Shown piece by piece: positions 12,801-24,342 of a stretch of DNA of 64,000 nt. How positions within the stretch are numbered: position 1 is the stretch's first letter; each line of letters starts with the position of its first letter. Under the pieces are notes generated by a model. The model made no database searches. It saw only the letters and a list, made by a program, of their open reading frames with translations, and was not told the DNA's origin. Position numbers and translations under genes: made by a program. The stretch is taken from NCBI GenBank assembly GCA_001584585.1, contig LSYV01000005.1, positions 137,340 to 201,339 of the forward strand. The letters are read 5' to 3'. The DNA comes from Gonium pectorale. Taxonomy: Eukaryota > Chlorophyta > Chlorophyceae > Chlamydomonadales > Volvocaceae.

Positions 12801-15800
12801 AACAAGCGACTCCCGCCTAATCACACGCGTTGCTCCGATTGAGAATACAAGAAGCGGACTGCTTGCTTATCATGTGGACATCGGCACCTGCAGTACCTTT
12901 TGGAGGCGGCGGCGGTGGTGGAGCCCTGGGTGGAGGTGGCGGCGGTGGTGGCGGCGGTGCTCCAGGTCCTTTGCCGTTAGCCGGCGGCGGCGGTGGTGGT
13001 GGTGGCGGCGGTGGTGGCGGTGCGCCAGGAGCCTTGGCGCTAGGGGGTGGCGGCGGTGGCGGCGGCGGCGGTGCTGGCTTTGGTGGGCTGCTGCGCTTCT
13101 GCGTTGGCGTCCAGCGGCCGCCTTGCGCCAAAGGGGAGGTCGCCACAGACACCATGTGTGCCGTTTGCGGGCTGGCCATGCTGTCCGCCTGCTGCTCGGC
13201 ACTGTCACGGCGAGCGAGGACGCCCTGGGACACCTGCACAGGGAGAAGATCGGTTCGCAACTTGCACACGTGACTGTCGCACATGCTAGGTGCCAGCCTT
13301 ATCCAGATAAAGCCCTGGCCCAGGAATCGCACCTGCATGGACCGCCTGATGATTTCGTCCCTCAGGTCTGCCATTAGATTTGAATGCTGCAGTTTTCGGG
13401 AGGAGTCGCTCTCCGCGCCGCCGAAACCCACCGCTGGCACAGGCTGGGCCTCCGATCCGCTCGCATGGGACGACGTCCACGCGTTCGAGTAGCTGCGCTG
13501 GTTAACGCCCTGAGCGGCCCTATCCGCCGCGTAGCTGCCAGATGGGGCGCCAGGGCCGCCGCGGACCGCGCTTGCGGCAACGTCATAAGCTTCCGTGACT
13601 CCTCCATCGCGGATCAGGCCTGCCGAATGGGTGGGCGTCTGTGGGCTATCCAGCTGCTCAGACCCGTCGCCATCGGCGTCAGAGCCCAGCGCGCCCAGCA
13701 ACGCGGCGTTCAGGGCCCGGCGCCGCACGCGGGAGACGCAGACGGGAGCTACAGTCCCCGGCGCCACCATCGGGACTACCGATGCTTCCTTCCTGGTCAG
13801 CGCCATGGTGGCCGGGCTGAGGGGCACCTTGCTTGGGCCCAGAGGCGACAGGAAGGATAGGCCGTCGAGCAGCCACCGTGCAAGCGGCGCGATGGGAGCT
13901 GCTGCTGGCTTCTCCGGATTCTCAGCATGGGAGCGCCGCACAGCCTGGTGCCGCGCCTGCGCCCGCGTCGCCGGGCCCGGGGCTGAGCCGCTGACGGATG
14001 CCACCTCGGACGCTGCGTCCTCCTCAGCGCCATCACCGGTGGCCGTCTGCTCCGCGGCAGCCATGCCCTCCGCTGCTGCAATGAGCTCGTCAAGGTCGGC
14101 GGCCTCCGGCAGGAGCAAGTCCAAGGGCACATCCTCCAGGCCCTGAACCTCGTGCGGGTTCACAGCATCCTCCCACAGATCCAGCTCTACCGACCGGCTG
14201 CCCGCCTGACCATGCCCTGGGAGAGTTCCAGCCGGGGCGCCGCCGCTGCTGCCCTGGTGCTGCTCGACAGGAGAGCCACCGCCGCTAGCGCCGCTGTCCT
14301 GTGAGGCGTCGCTGCTGCTTAGCGTATCAGCCTCCTCGTCTGACCGTGGCGTGTCAAAGACCAGTCGCCGCTCTACGTGCGTGGCAACCTCCGCCCTGGG
14401 AGTTCCTGGAACTCCGTCAAGACCCGAGCAGACCTGGAGCCAATGGGTCGTTGAGACACGAGGGATCATAAAGCCGGTAACTCAACATGAATGTGGGAAA
14501 CATATCCCCGCCGCTGCTGAGGTTGGAGAACCCACCAGTCTGTCGCTCGCACGGGCACCCTGGCAATTGCACGGTAGACACGTATTCGACACGACACTAT
14601 CGGGCATTGGGCACTGCAGATATTTTGGCCCTAATACTGCAGGATGGCTTACCGCAAAGCTGACGCTGGTGGCGCCCACCGCGTCGGTGCCGTACTTAGC
14701 CTGTGATGTGGCCTCGTCCAACGAGCGGCCCTCCGTTCCAGCCTCTCCAGACTGCTGCCGCAAGAACACTTCAGCCGCCACCACCAAGTCTACGAGAGGA
14801 GCATAACAAGGTTTGGATACATTCCGGAAACCCTGTCGGAAACCCTATCCAACAGCATGTAACCACAAGGATTGCCAGAGAATCCATTAGGCTTATGCGA
14901 AATGTTCCCTCATGCTTGACTTACCATCTTCCTCGTCGTCCGAGAACTGCACGGCGTAGCGGCCCATACCAACAGCTGTAGGCCCGGGGCCCGAACCATT
15001 GGTGAGCGGGTGAAGGGCAGGGCGCTGCTCCTGCGGGCCTGCTGGTGCTGGTCGCAGCAGTGACAGCCGGTGGGACTTGCTGCTCTGCGTTGGCAAAACA
15101 GGCGCAACGTTCTCCGCATCCCACAGCTCCTGATCGCAATGCGCTGGCTCCTCTTCACGGATGGGCAAGAGCGTTGACTGCCGAGGGGACAGGCCGCCTG
15201 CTACTGCTGCCATGGCCCCATCTTGCTGATCGGCCTCCACGGCACCATCCCCGTCTTGGCACGCGTCATCCGATGCAGCTCCGAGCGAGGCGCTGTTGCG
15301 ATCGGGGTCACCCACTAGATCCCCGAAGCTGCAGCTACTGCCGCCAGCTGATTGAGCTGAGCCAGGCGTTGGCGGGTTGTCCGCAGCTCCGCTGCCAAAG
15401 CCTCGGGCTCCGAAGGGATCGGGGCTACTGGATTGCACGTCGCCCTGGCGGTTCCAGTCCCGAGACCGCGTCGGGCTGCCGCACGGCACAGCACGCCCCG
15501 GCCGCACGTGCAGAGATGCCGGAGAGTCAGCCGCTCGCCCAATGATTGGGAAGCCGAAGCTCTGCTGAGCGCTGTAGGCCGGCTTCATGGTGCTAGCTGC
15601 GGACTGGTCAGCCGCTTGATATCCTTGGGGAAGGAAAGGCCCCCGCTCGCCGTCCACAGCAAAAGAAATGCTTGGAGGCGTCCGGTTGACTCGCGCCTTG
15701 CCAGGTGAAGGGGTTGCGCCCGTGGCGGCCGTTACAGCTGCAGCGGTGGCGCCGAGACTGTGGTAAGCACCCTGCATCACGTTGGGCGCGGCTACCGTGC

Positions 15801-18800
15801 TTGCAACCTGAGGCGAGGGCGCTGCTCCGTTGGGCTCAGGGCTCTCTGCCGAATGTGCAGACGCCAGCGCGGGCAGCTCCACTTGCGGAGGAGCTCCTCC
15901 GGCGGGTACACTGATGTGTAGCAGCAAATCACCACCCAGTCCCACAACTGGAGGGGCTGGAAGGCTGTCGCCTGCATCGGGCGCAGAGTGACGTGGCGAG
16001 GATCCCATGTCCACACCAAACTCTTTCATGGACTGCACGTACACGGGATCATTGAAGATATCTGGTACGGCCTGTTCTTGCGGCGGCTGGTCGGCGGCGA
16101 TCCCGGCAGCTGTTGACGGCTGCGGCATCTGCCAGCCAAATGTAGGCGAGCGCAGGTCCACGCAGACACCGTTGTAGGTGATGTTATGGGCTCCCGACGC
16201 GCGCGGGGTCGCTGAAGTGGAAACCGGCGTGTTGGCGGGACGGGGCGGCTTCCACCTGCATCGCATATAGGAAGGGTAAAGCAGCGGCAGATCAACATCA
16301 GAAAACTACGCAGATGCATATTAGTTTCCGGGGTGGCCAGCTGATTATGTAGATGGGTTCGCTAAACGCTGCCAATGCGGGGGTGCATGGATCGAGGCAG
16401 GTACAGGAAAAGCAGGCCCAAGGTGCAGATGTGTATGCCAGTTGTGAAGCGCGGGTGACTTACGTAGTGCGCATGAAAGGGCTGTCCCACAGGAGCTTCC
16501 TGATCTGATTGTTCCAATCGCCGGTGGCCCAGTTTTCACACACACTCGTCTTTGGTTTCCGTGCACGCACAGCCGGATGGTGCTGCGCTTCTGCACCCTG
16601 GGTGTCGTTGCAAAGCACGCGCTCCATAGCGGTCGGAGAGCCCAGTGGCGATGGAAGGGGCGACAGCGGAACACCAGGAGGAAGATGCGTCGGAGACGGT
16701 TGAGCTGAGCCAACAATGGGCTCCGGTATGGCTACCGCCAAGCTGCTAGGCCAGCGTTGCTGCAGGGCTGTAGGCGGCTGGGCGGCAGACCTGGTGCTCG
16801 GCACGCCTTGGGACGCGCCCAGGTCCCCAGATGCAGCCCTTCCCAACCAGCCATAGGCCTGCGGCTGAGGCTCTATTGGACCAGGCGGCTGGATATCCTG
16901 GGGAGCTGCGTGGTGTGCCCCTGATAGCCAGCTGCTGCGCACCGTGGGACGCTGGCGGCGTGCAATCTTGTCCGCAGGTGGGGAGAACGGATTCGCCCGC
17001 GCTGCATTCAATGGCGCGGGCCCGTTCCCGCTGTTGGCCTCAGAGTTGGCCGGAGAGGAGCCGTTGGAGGATGTAGCGCCAGCCTGCGGCCCAGGTGTCG
17101 CCATCGCCTTTGCATACAGGCTCTGGGGCACCGAGGACCCGCTGCTCCCGGTGTTGATGCTGCTAGTGGGCTGAGGGCCGCCATGCCCGTCGGTGTCTTG
17201 CGACCCAATGCCCAGCAGCGGGCTGCGCGCGACCACGTTGTTAGCATGTTCAAGGAGCCACTCGCCACCCTCATCCCCGCTGCTCTCCATTGAGAGTAGC
17301 AACCGCTCCTCGTTGTCCCGGGATCCGTGTTGCGCCTCACAGCTGTTAACGCCGGGACCAAACTGCAGATGATGAGGTAGCACCTCGGCATGTGCGTTAG
17401 AATCCGCGGCATGCTGTCCTCTTGAAGCTGGCGGCCAGACCGGAAACGGTGAGGCCTCGCCGGCGCTGCTCGGCGAGTCGGCGGCTGAGGCAGCACACTG
17501 AGCCTGCAGGACATGGGCTGTCAACGGTGACACGGGCCTGGTCAGCCAAGCGTGCACCTGCTTCTCCAGCGGACTGTCCATGTGCTCCGCATCCAGCGAT
17601 CGGGGCGACTGATCCTGGTGGAAAAGCCGTCCTGCACACTCTCCCCCCCAGGCAGATCCCTGAGGAGCATTAGCTTGCAGATGACCATGCCAGGCGTCAC
17701 CGCCTATTGCTACACGGTCGTGCTCAGGACTGTGAGCGGGCGAAGGCGTTTGCTGCTCCGCGGTGAAGGCCTCAATGGCCTCAGGCGACGGTGGCGAAAG
17801 TTGCAGCCGCATGGAGGACGAGGACGTTGAGCGGTAGCCCCGGGAGAGCTTTGAAGCAGCTGCTCCTACTGCCACGCCTGTCTCGGCACCTGCAGCTCGC
17901 TGCGAAGGTATGTCGTCAACCGTAGTCTTAGCCCCGACCCTCGCATACCCGCCCGCCTGGTCGGCCAGCCGGTGCTTGAATCCGTTGTCGGTCTTTGTTG
18001 GACGGCTAATGGCTTCCTCGCCCCAAGCGGACGGCCCCTCAGTGCGAGGGCTTTCAGCCTCCGAGACGGAGGAGACAGTCGAGCCGCTTGTCGTTGGTCT
18101 GGGCTGTGCTGGGCCAGCCTCCCTGCGCGGCATAGGGATGCACGGACGACATTCGGGCGTGGCGCAAACTTAGCAGGCTGGTTTGGCCCTGTATCGTACA
18201 ATTCATGTAAGCTGGCCGCACGGCTAGTACCCATAGGAGCTGTGCTCCTGACATCTCGAGTAAGCCTTTTCCGCCTAGTAAGCAGTGTACTGCTTACAAT
18301 GCCTCGCAGCACTAAATCGAAGCCACCGGGCAAAATGCTTAGACGCCATGTGCGTCCCTCACCTCAGCAAGGTACACGAGCATGCCCAATAGTAAAACAT
18401 CCGTGCCCACCGGAACCTACCGCAGCAGCTCTTCCAAGAGCGCCGGTTCTGCATTGCAGTCCGCTGGCGCCTCCACCCAATCTTCTGTAGCACAACGCAG
18501 CGGTGCCGGAGATGCGCCCTTTTCCGCATCTAGAGGGCTCCACCCTCCGCCGCCAGCTGAGAACACCTGCAGAGGGAACACCCAAATGTGGCATCGGCAC
18601 TAACATTTTCGACTGCCCCTCCTTGTATCGTAGCTTGGTTGCCATCCTGTTTCCAGCTACGTGCCCCAAGTGCAATTTCCATAGACCGCAACAATAAGTC
18701 ACTCCTTAGGGTCCCTGAGGTGGCACACCTCAACACTCTGATGTTGGAGCAACTCCTTGTCCAGCGGCGTGTTGGCACAACTGCTGCCGGGGGAGCTGAT

Positions 18801-21790
18801 GCCCTTGCCGTACGCCGCAGGCGTGTATGGCACGGGCGCATTCGCTTGTAGGAGCTCTAGCAAGTCCGGGTCAATTTCACCATCGAAACCTGCTTGCGCA
18901 GAGGGAACTGTCAGATCGGAATGCCCATCCGGAGGGCTCAGGGAGTGAGCCGCGGGGCTGTCGTTGGCTAGAGACTCTAGGAACTGCCCAACTACCTCCG
19001 CGTCCTGCTCAGGACTGACGGGCAATTGTGGCTGCGGGGCTGGATCCCCGTCTTCATAGCGCGTCGGCTCATGCGGGACCGGGATGGGGAGTTGCTGCTG
19101 CAGACCTGAAGACTGCCATGCTTCCGCCTCCCCAGACAGCAGCACAGCGCCATGGTTGGCTTGGTCTAGGGAGGTAGCCGCAGTAAGCCCCTCGTAGCTG
19201 AAGGCAGCGCCAAGCTGCCGTCGAGTCGTAGCTGGGCGGGCACTGCTTTGGTCGTTTGATGAGTTGGCGCGGTCCAACCACGCCGACCCGCCAAGGACAA
19301 ACTCCTCTGACGCCTCGGCGCCAAGTAAGCCAAAGCCGTCCCCTGCCCCGTCGGCGACTGGGAAGGCGCCGGTGCATTGCATGCCGAGCAGGGGCGTGGA
19401 GTGATGAGACTCCGTCGCGTGCGCATTAGCTGACGCGAGCCCTGCCAGCGGAGCTGAAGGCATATCAGCATCTGCTCCACAGGGGACGTGCTTCTCCGCC
19501 GGGGCCTCATGCTGGACAGCTTCGACTGCGCGGAATAGCCAGCTACCGGACGAAATCTCTGAGGAGGGCGTCAGCCTGCCAGAGCCGCTACTGAGAGCTC
19601 GGTCTTCGCCGCTGCGGTGGCCACGCTCGTGCGTCGGTGCCCCATCCCACGGCACCGAGGGAAGGCCCACAAACGCCGACGTAGGCGTGCCGCCGTCCTT
19701 GGCGGCCCTGGGAATGGGCACCGGCGGCCGGCTGCCAACGCTGTCGCTGCCCTTCAGGCCGTCGCGGAAGCAACCGAGAGATGAGAGCCGCGACTGAAGA
19801 GACTCGCTCTGCTCAGGGCACGCCGCCTCCTGCCACAGTGATCGCTCGAAGCCCCTGGAGCCCTTCCGGCTGTCGGGGGACTCCAGCAAGCGCGCGACAA
19901 CTTCATCACTCAGCCCGACGCCCTGCTGGCCTGTACCTGCAAGACAGCCATATTTTCGGGGTGATGAACTTCGGGTATGCTAGCTTTTGACAGGCAATTA
20001 GAAAACAGGGGCGTGGCATGTTTGAGTGCCCAGCAACGAGCTACAAATTGCACAATAAAGGTTCAAACACACGAACAGGCACGTACGCCGCATCCCCGTC
20101 GCCAACATGACATACCTTGCATGCCGTGCTCATAATCAGACGGGTGCTCCGAGACAGGTCCGTCGCCTGTCCCCGTAGCTGGCGCGCTGCGCTGCCAGTT
20201 TCCGTTGCCTTGTCGACCCCACGTGTCGTCAGGAGGCTGGGGCTGCAGTGTTGTCGCTGACTCGCGGCGTTGCGCATTTGCCCTTGCCCCCAGCGCTGAC
20301 GCAAGGAGGGCAGGTGGAATGGCGACGTTCACTGCGTAAGCCTGCCGCTGTTGCTTCTGCTGGTGCGCTTGCAGAAGCCCAGCCAGCTGAGCTAGACCAC
20401 TTCCGGTAGCATACGTGCTACCAATGGCTAATAGGTTTGGCCGGTTGGGTGGCGCGGCCCTGACTCCAATACTGCTTGCCGCCCCGGGTCGCTGCCGCGA
20501 GCTGGACGCCGCCCGAGGAGCCATGCCTCGCATCGGCACAGAACCGTGTCGGGCTGCTTGCACAGGCGCTGGAGGCATCGCTGCTGCCTCCTGTCGCGCC
20601 GGCGCCCTCGAGCGAGGGTTGCTGGCCACACGGCCCGCTGCTGCGGGGCGATGAATTGGCGCTGACGGCGCAGCCGCAGCGGGGGCCAGCAGGACCTGGC
20701 TGCCGGATGGGCCCTTCTCTGCTGTAGGCCCAGCGCGTGCACCGAGGATGCCATGCACAGCCTGGCTATCAGCGACCTGGGAGGGGAAGGTGCCCTGACC
20801 CGCTGTCTGTGCCTGCGGCTGCACGTTGGGCCGCTGGCTCCTGTTGAGAGGGAGCTGCCCCAACGGGTTTTCCCGCAGGATTGACGCGGCTGGGATGGGA
20901 GGCGTCCGGGCGGTCTGCTTCCAGTCAACACCGTTGCGCAAACCCAAGCTGCTCTGGTCATTATCAAGGGTGGGTGTTAAACCCGCCATGGGTTGTAGGT
21001 TCTCAGCTGCGAAGACCGGCCTGCCACCAGCGACTCGGTCATGTCGAATTGCAGTGCCGTCATCCGCGGATGTAAAGGCGGTGCTGCCGCTCACTCGTCG
21101 CAGGCCGTACAGCTGCGCTTCATACGGTGTGATGGAATCAGGCGTGGACGCAGGCTGGGTGGGCTGATGCGCCTGCGCCAGTGCCTGTGCCTGTGCCTGC
21201 GCCTTGAGTTGCAACGCCAGCGCCGATTTGTCCACATAGATGTCGGAGGTCCGTCCCGTGACCTCCGCGCCATCCGGCATGAACAGCGTCGGCTGCCTTG
21301 CTGAGCTGCTGGTCGATTTACCTCTTAACGGCCCTGGCCGCCCAGGTGCAGCACCGCCAGCAGACCGCCGGCTGCCCGTGGGCGGCGCTGCGAGTCGCGC
21401 GTCCAGCACCGGCCCTGCGCCAGAACCATAACCGCCAACCAGGCCTGGGGCTCCAGGCGGTTGGAGTGCGGCGGGCCTGTCCACGGGGCCACGACTGCCA
21501 GCCAACACAGACGCTGACGGCCCTGGTGGTTGCTGCTCTGGTTGTTGTATCAGGGCTGCGAAGCCAGCCCCCAAGAGGTAATGGCCGGAGTCCCGTGGGC
21601 TGGCGACCGGGCTCACATCGACACCCGAGCTGTCCTCGACTAGCTTCTTCTTGCCTGCAGGCTTCCATGCTGGTTTGAAATCTCCTGTGTCAGGGCGGGG
21701 CTGCTGCTTGTTGCAGTCCCACGCCGTAGGCTTAAGGATGCGCTGCAAGCCGCTCAAGCCCGGACCCCACTCGGCTTTGCTCCTATCCAT
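9812..21790 (-). CDS. Giant formin (FH1-FH2 actin nucleator)
   Basis: Formins nucleate and elongate actin filaments; FH1 recruits profilin-actin and the FH2 dimer caps the barbed end. Coding exons, 5' to 3': 21790-20116, 19936-18729, 18566-18421, 18122-16464, 16255-14925, 14789-14653, 14433-13333, 13233-12897, 12762-12656, 12532-12334, 12137-11998, 11847-11776, 11638-11561, 11340-11275, 11189-11120, 10963-10909, 10788-10680, 10543-10256, 10084-9812. Phases all match and the sum is 9,051 nt (3,016 aa). The first 2,450 residues are Ser/Pro/Ala/Gln-rich and domain-free by eye, with no PTEN-like or signal-anchor region. FH1 (about 2465-2531) has four polyproline tracks. FH2 follows: LKQLHWDKL, HNISIVLS, AVGNTLNEGTVRAEAAG, YKLDALLSLAAIKAADR, TSLLHWMV. 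One intron starts GC (11997). Likely homologue of Chlamydomonas FOR1. The start at 21790 is the first ATG after a leader intron. Confidence 0.93.
12897..13090 (-). repeat. FH1 polyproline coding repeat (CCN/GGN tract)
   Basis: Consecutive proline codons, seen on the plus strand as GGCGGTGGT-type triplets, encode four proline runs of about 7-13 residues separated by SAKAPGA, ANGKGPGA and RA spacers. These are profilin-binding tracks; the triplet repeat is prone to length change. Confidence 0.85.
13234..13332 (-). other. 99-bp in-frame formin intron that could be retained
   Basis: GT-AG intron between two phase-0 exons, exactly 33 codons long with no stop codon. Retention would insert 33 residues just before the FH1 region without shifting the frame. 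I removed it because it breaks the low-complexity run and has good borders (CAG|GTGCGA and CCTGTGCAG|GTG). Confidence 0.6.
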
Positions 21791-21792
21791 CC

Positions 21793-21895
21793 TATAAGGG
21801 TAGACAATTGCAGGAAGGTTTACAGCAGGTGCAGGAAAGGCCTGTTCTCTGCTACATCGCCAACAGCTCTCGCGCGCGCTGCTATGAGGTCTTAC
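21793..21895 (-). other. 5' leader intron of the formin gene
   Basis: The formin start codon follows an acceptor (CCCTTATAG|G, then ATG). A donor (GAAG|GTAAGA) lies 103 bp upstream at 21895. The upstream exon, from 21896 leftwards in transcription order, has only short ATG frames that stop at once, so it is read as untranslated leader. Confidence 0.55.
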
Positions 21896-21896
21896 C

Positions 21897-24342
21897 TTCA
21901 ATGTGCCTATACGAGGAGCCCTGCTTATCCTCCTATTCCATCGCGCCTGCCCATCTTGTTGCCAGCGCGCAAATCCTCTGTGGGCTGCGGTCTGCTTCAG
22001 GCCAGGTTTGAAAATGGTATAATTAGAGCAGAACTACCAGTGTCGTCCTACGTGCGACAACTGCCGCAATAGCCGTAAGCCAGAAAGGCAAGGTGCAGGA
22101 CGAGCAACAGGATCTGACCTGGAACCGGTAAGCGTGAAATACTCTTTAGCAACCTGACAACTTGAGGAGCTTGTTCCTTGTAAAGCTTTGATCCACATCA
22201 CTCCCGAAACAGCGTCTGGAGCCCGGGCGGGCACCCTGATGCATTGTAGCGCTCCTTCAGGAACAACATTGGCCTGAAGGAGCGGAGGGGGTGGATGGAG
22301 TATGACCAACTCTGCGGTGCATTGCAGCGCATCGTGTTGGATGAACCGCCCGGGCATGGCATCCGTCGGGAGAGTGAAACCTTCACGGAGTCGAGGTCTC
22401 CGATTGACCGCGTTGAGAGTGCGCGAGTGGCAAACTCCCTGGTTGGAAGCTGCCACGCCGCGAACACGGCAGCGAACGTATGGTACGATGACCACCCAGA
22501 GCCCCGAAAGGGTCGCGGAACGTCGTCTTGGGCATTTGCTCATTTCCGAGAACACTGTTCACCTCCATAGTATGCAGCCGATGAACCCACGTATTCGCCT
22601 GTGCATCTTGGGGTGTGCGCCGCGTACGGGTGGTGCACAGTCTATCCGCGGCAGACGCTCTATAGGCCGGCTGCAGCTGTCCTTGGCGTGCGCGCTGGCA
22701 GCCGTCCTCAGCTACATCAGCCCCACGCGCCCACGCGGAGTCACTGGTATGGTCGGCGCTGGGCGTTGCGGGCAAGCGTCGCTTGAACCTCGTGTATGCC
22801 TTGTGCGTGCAAGTACCTGGTTCCTATTTGAGAGAGAAACCGTGTGATGACGCGCGTGTTTTGGTACTAGGTACACGGCCGGCTGGGCGGGCTGGGCGCA
22901 CGAAGGTCTGGTAACCGCTGAGCGCCGTCGGACCGGTGGGCATGACGACAACACCACCGCAGCTCAACCTTGAAACCTTGCAGTACACCAGGTGAGGTCC
23001 GACAAACCGGGTAAGATGGTAAGCCGGTCTTTGGGGGGCGGGACGAACGTCTTGCTCTGTACCCGCCCGCCCTATTGGAAACATCGCGCCTTCGGGCGTG
23101 TATGACCGTAGAGGTGGGCTCCCTCTTTCTCTGCAGATTTCTCTTTTTTGGTACCCGAGCATGCCCTGTACAAAACAGTTTCGCTCCGCCATAACTAGGC
23201 ATGAACTTGTGTGCCAGGATTTCCAAAGGGCCAGGGAGCCGCTCCAATGGCGCTGAAGGTGCAGCCCTTCACAGATCTGATTTCTCCTTCTACTGCCGTT
23301 GTCATCAGGTCAAGGCTGCTGTCGACAGGCCATCGGTTGTGGCATGCAGCCGCCTGGAGATGGGGCGGCAGCAACCTAGAGCCTGGCGCGCCTCAGGAAG
23401 GGCCCAGGTCCACGGGGAAAGCTATCGGCCATGGGTAATGGGGCCGACTCCCAGCACTGGACGCATTGGGTGATAAGCTCGACACAGGCCCCTATACAGG
23501 GGATCCCCTGCCCACGGGCGCCTCCGGGCGGTTGGCGACGCCCCAACCACCGAGCTCACCGACACGTACCGGCGATCTACCGAACAACCTCTCCCCAAAA
23601 TCAACAGTCATTCATGTTAACAGGTCATCAGTGCCCCACAACGCGCAACGGCACAAGAGCCACTAGCACTCCCACTTGCCGACTGCAACTTTCGGCCACC
23701 TTTGACAGAACTTGCTTCCTACACGTCATTTGGCTACTCGGGCCATCATCAGGGACATTAGGGTTTCCGAAAGCCACTTTGAGCATCCCCAGGCACAGCT
23801 ACATTGATGGTGCGAAGACACGACACCATGGAATACAATGCTGCACCAATGGGCATCAGCGAACCCAGCGAAGCCAGTTCGGGTTGGCGAGCGCGAAAGC
23901 AAGGAACGCAAGGTTTATTCAGCGTTATGGCGTCTCTAGATGTTTCCTTTATTATGACATGCCAAGCCGAGACCGGAGGCACGCTTTGGGGCTCGCGTCC
24001 CACGGGCCGTATCGCATGTAATCGCAGCGCCCGCCTCTCACCAGGGCCCTCCCAATTGCCTACAGGAGACAGATGCAATTTTCCTTGCTCTAAGAGACAA
24101 GCTGGGCCGCCTCGCCCAGCCCCCCGTTATGGTGCCCTCGCGCGGCTGTGCTGGGCCAGCAAAGCCGGTGTGAGCAAGCTGCCTACGACACGATCGCCGC
24201 AGCAGAGCTCTTCCCCTGATACCAGGCGCCAGCCTGCGGCATCAACCCTGGCGGTTGCCCGCACGCAAGGCGCCGGATCAGCCAAGGGGCGCGAGAGGAG
24301 ACCGAGGAGCACATTTGCTTCAGCTCTCTCTGTCGTTGAGAT
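21897..24342. other. Divergent intergenic region between formin and MFS genes
   Basis: About 2.4 kb that must hold the promoters and leaders of both divergent genes. GC is lower than in the flanking exons. Open frames up to about 200 codons occur on both strands but none is recognisable. No clear TATA box, repeat array or RNA gene was found. Confidence 0.6.
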
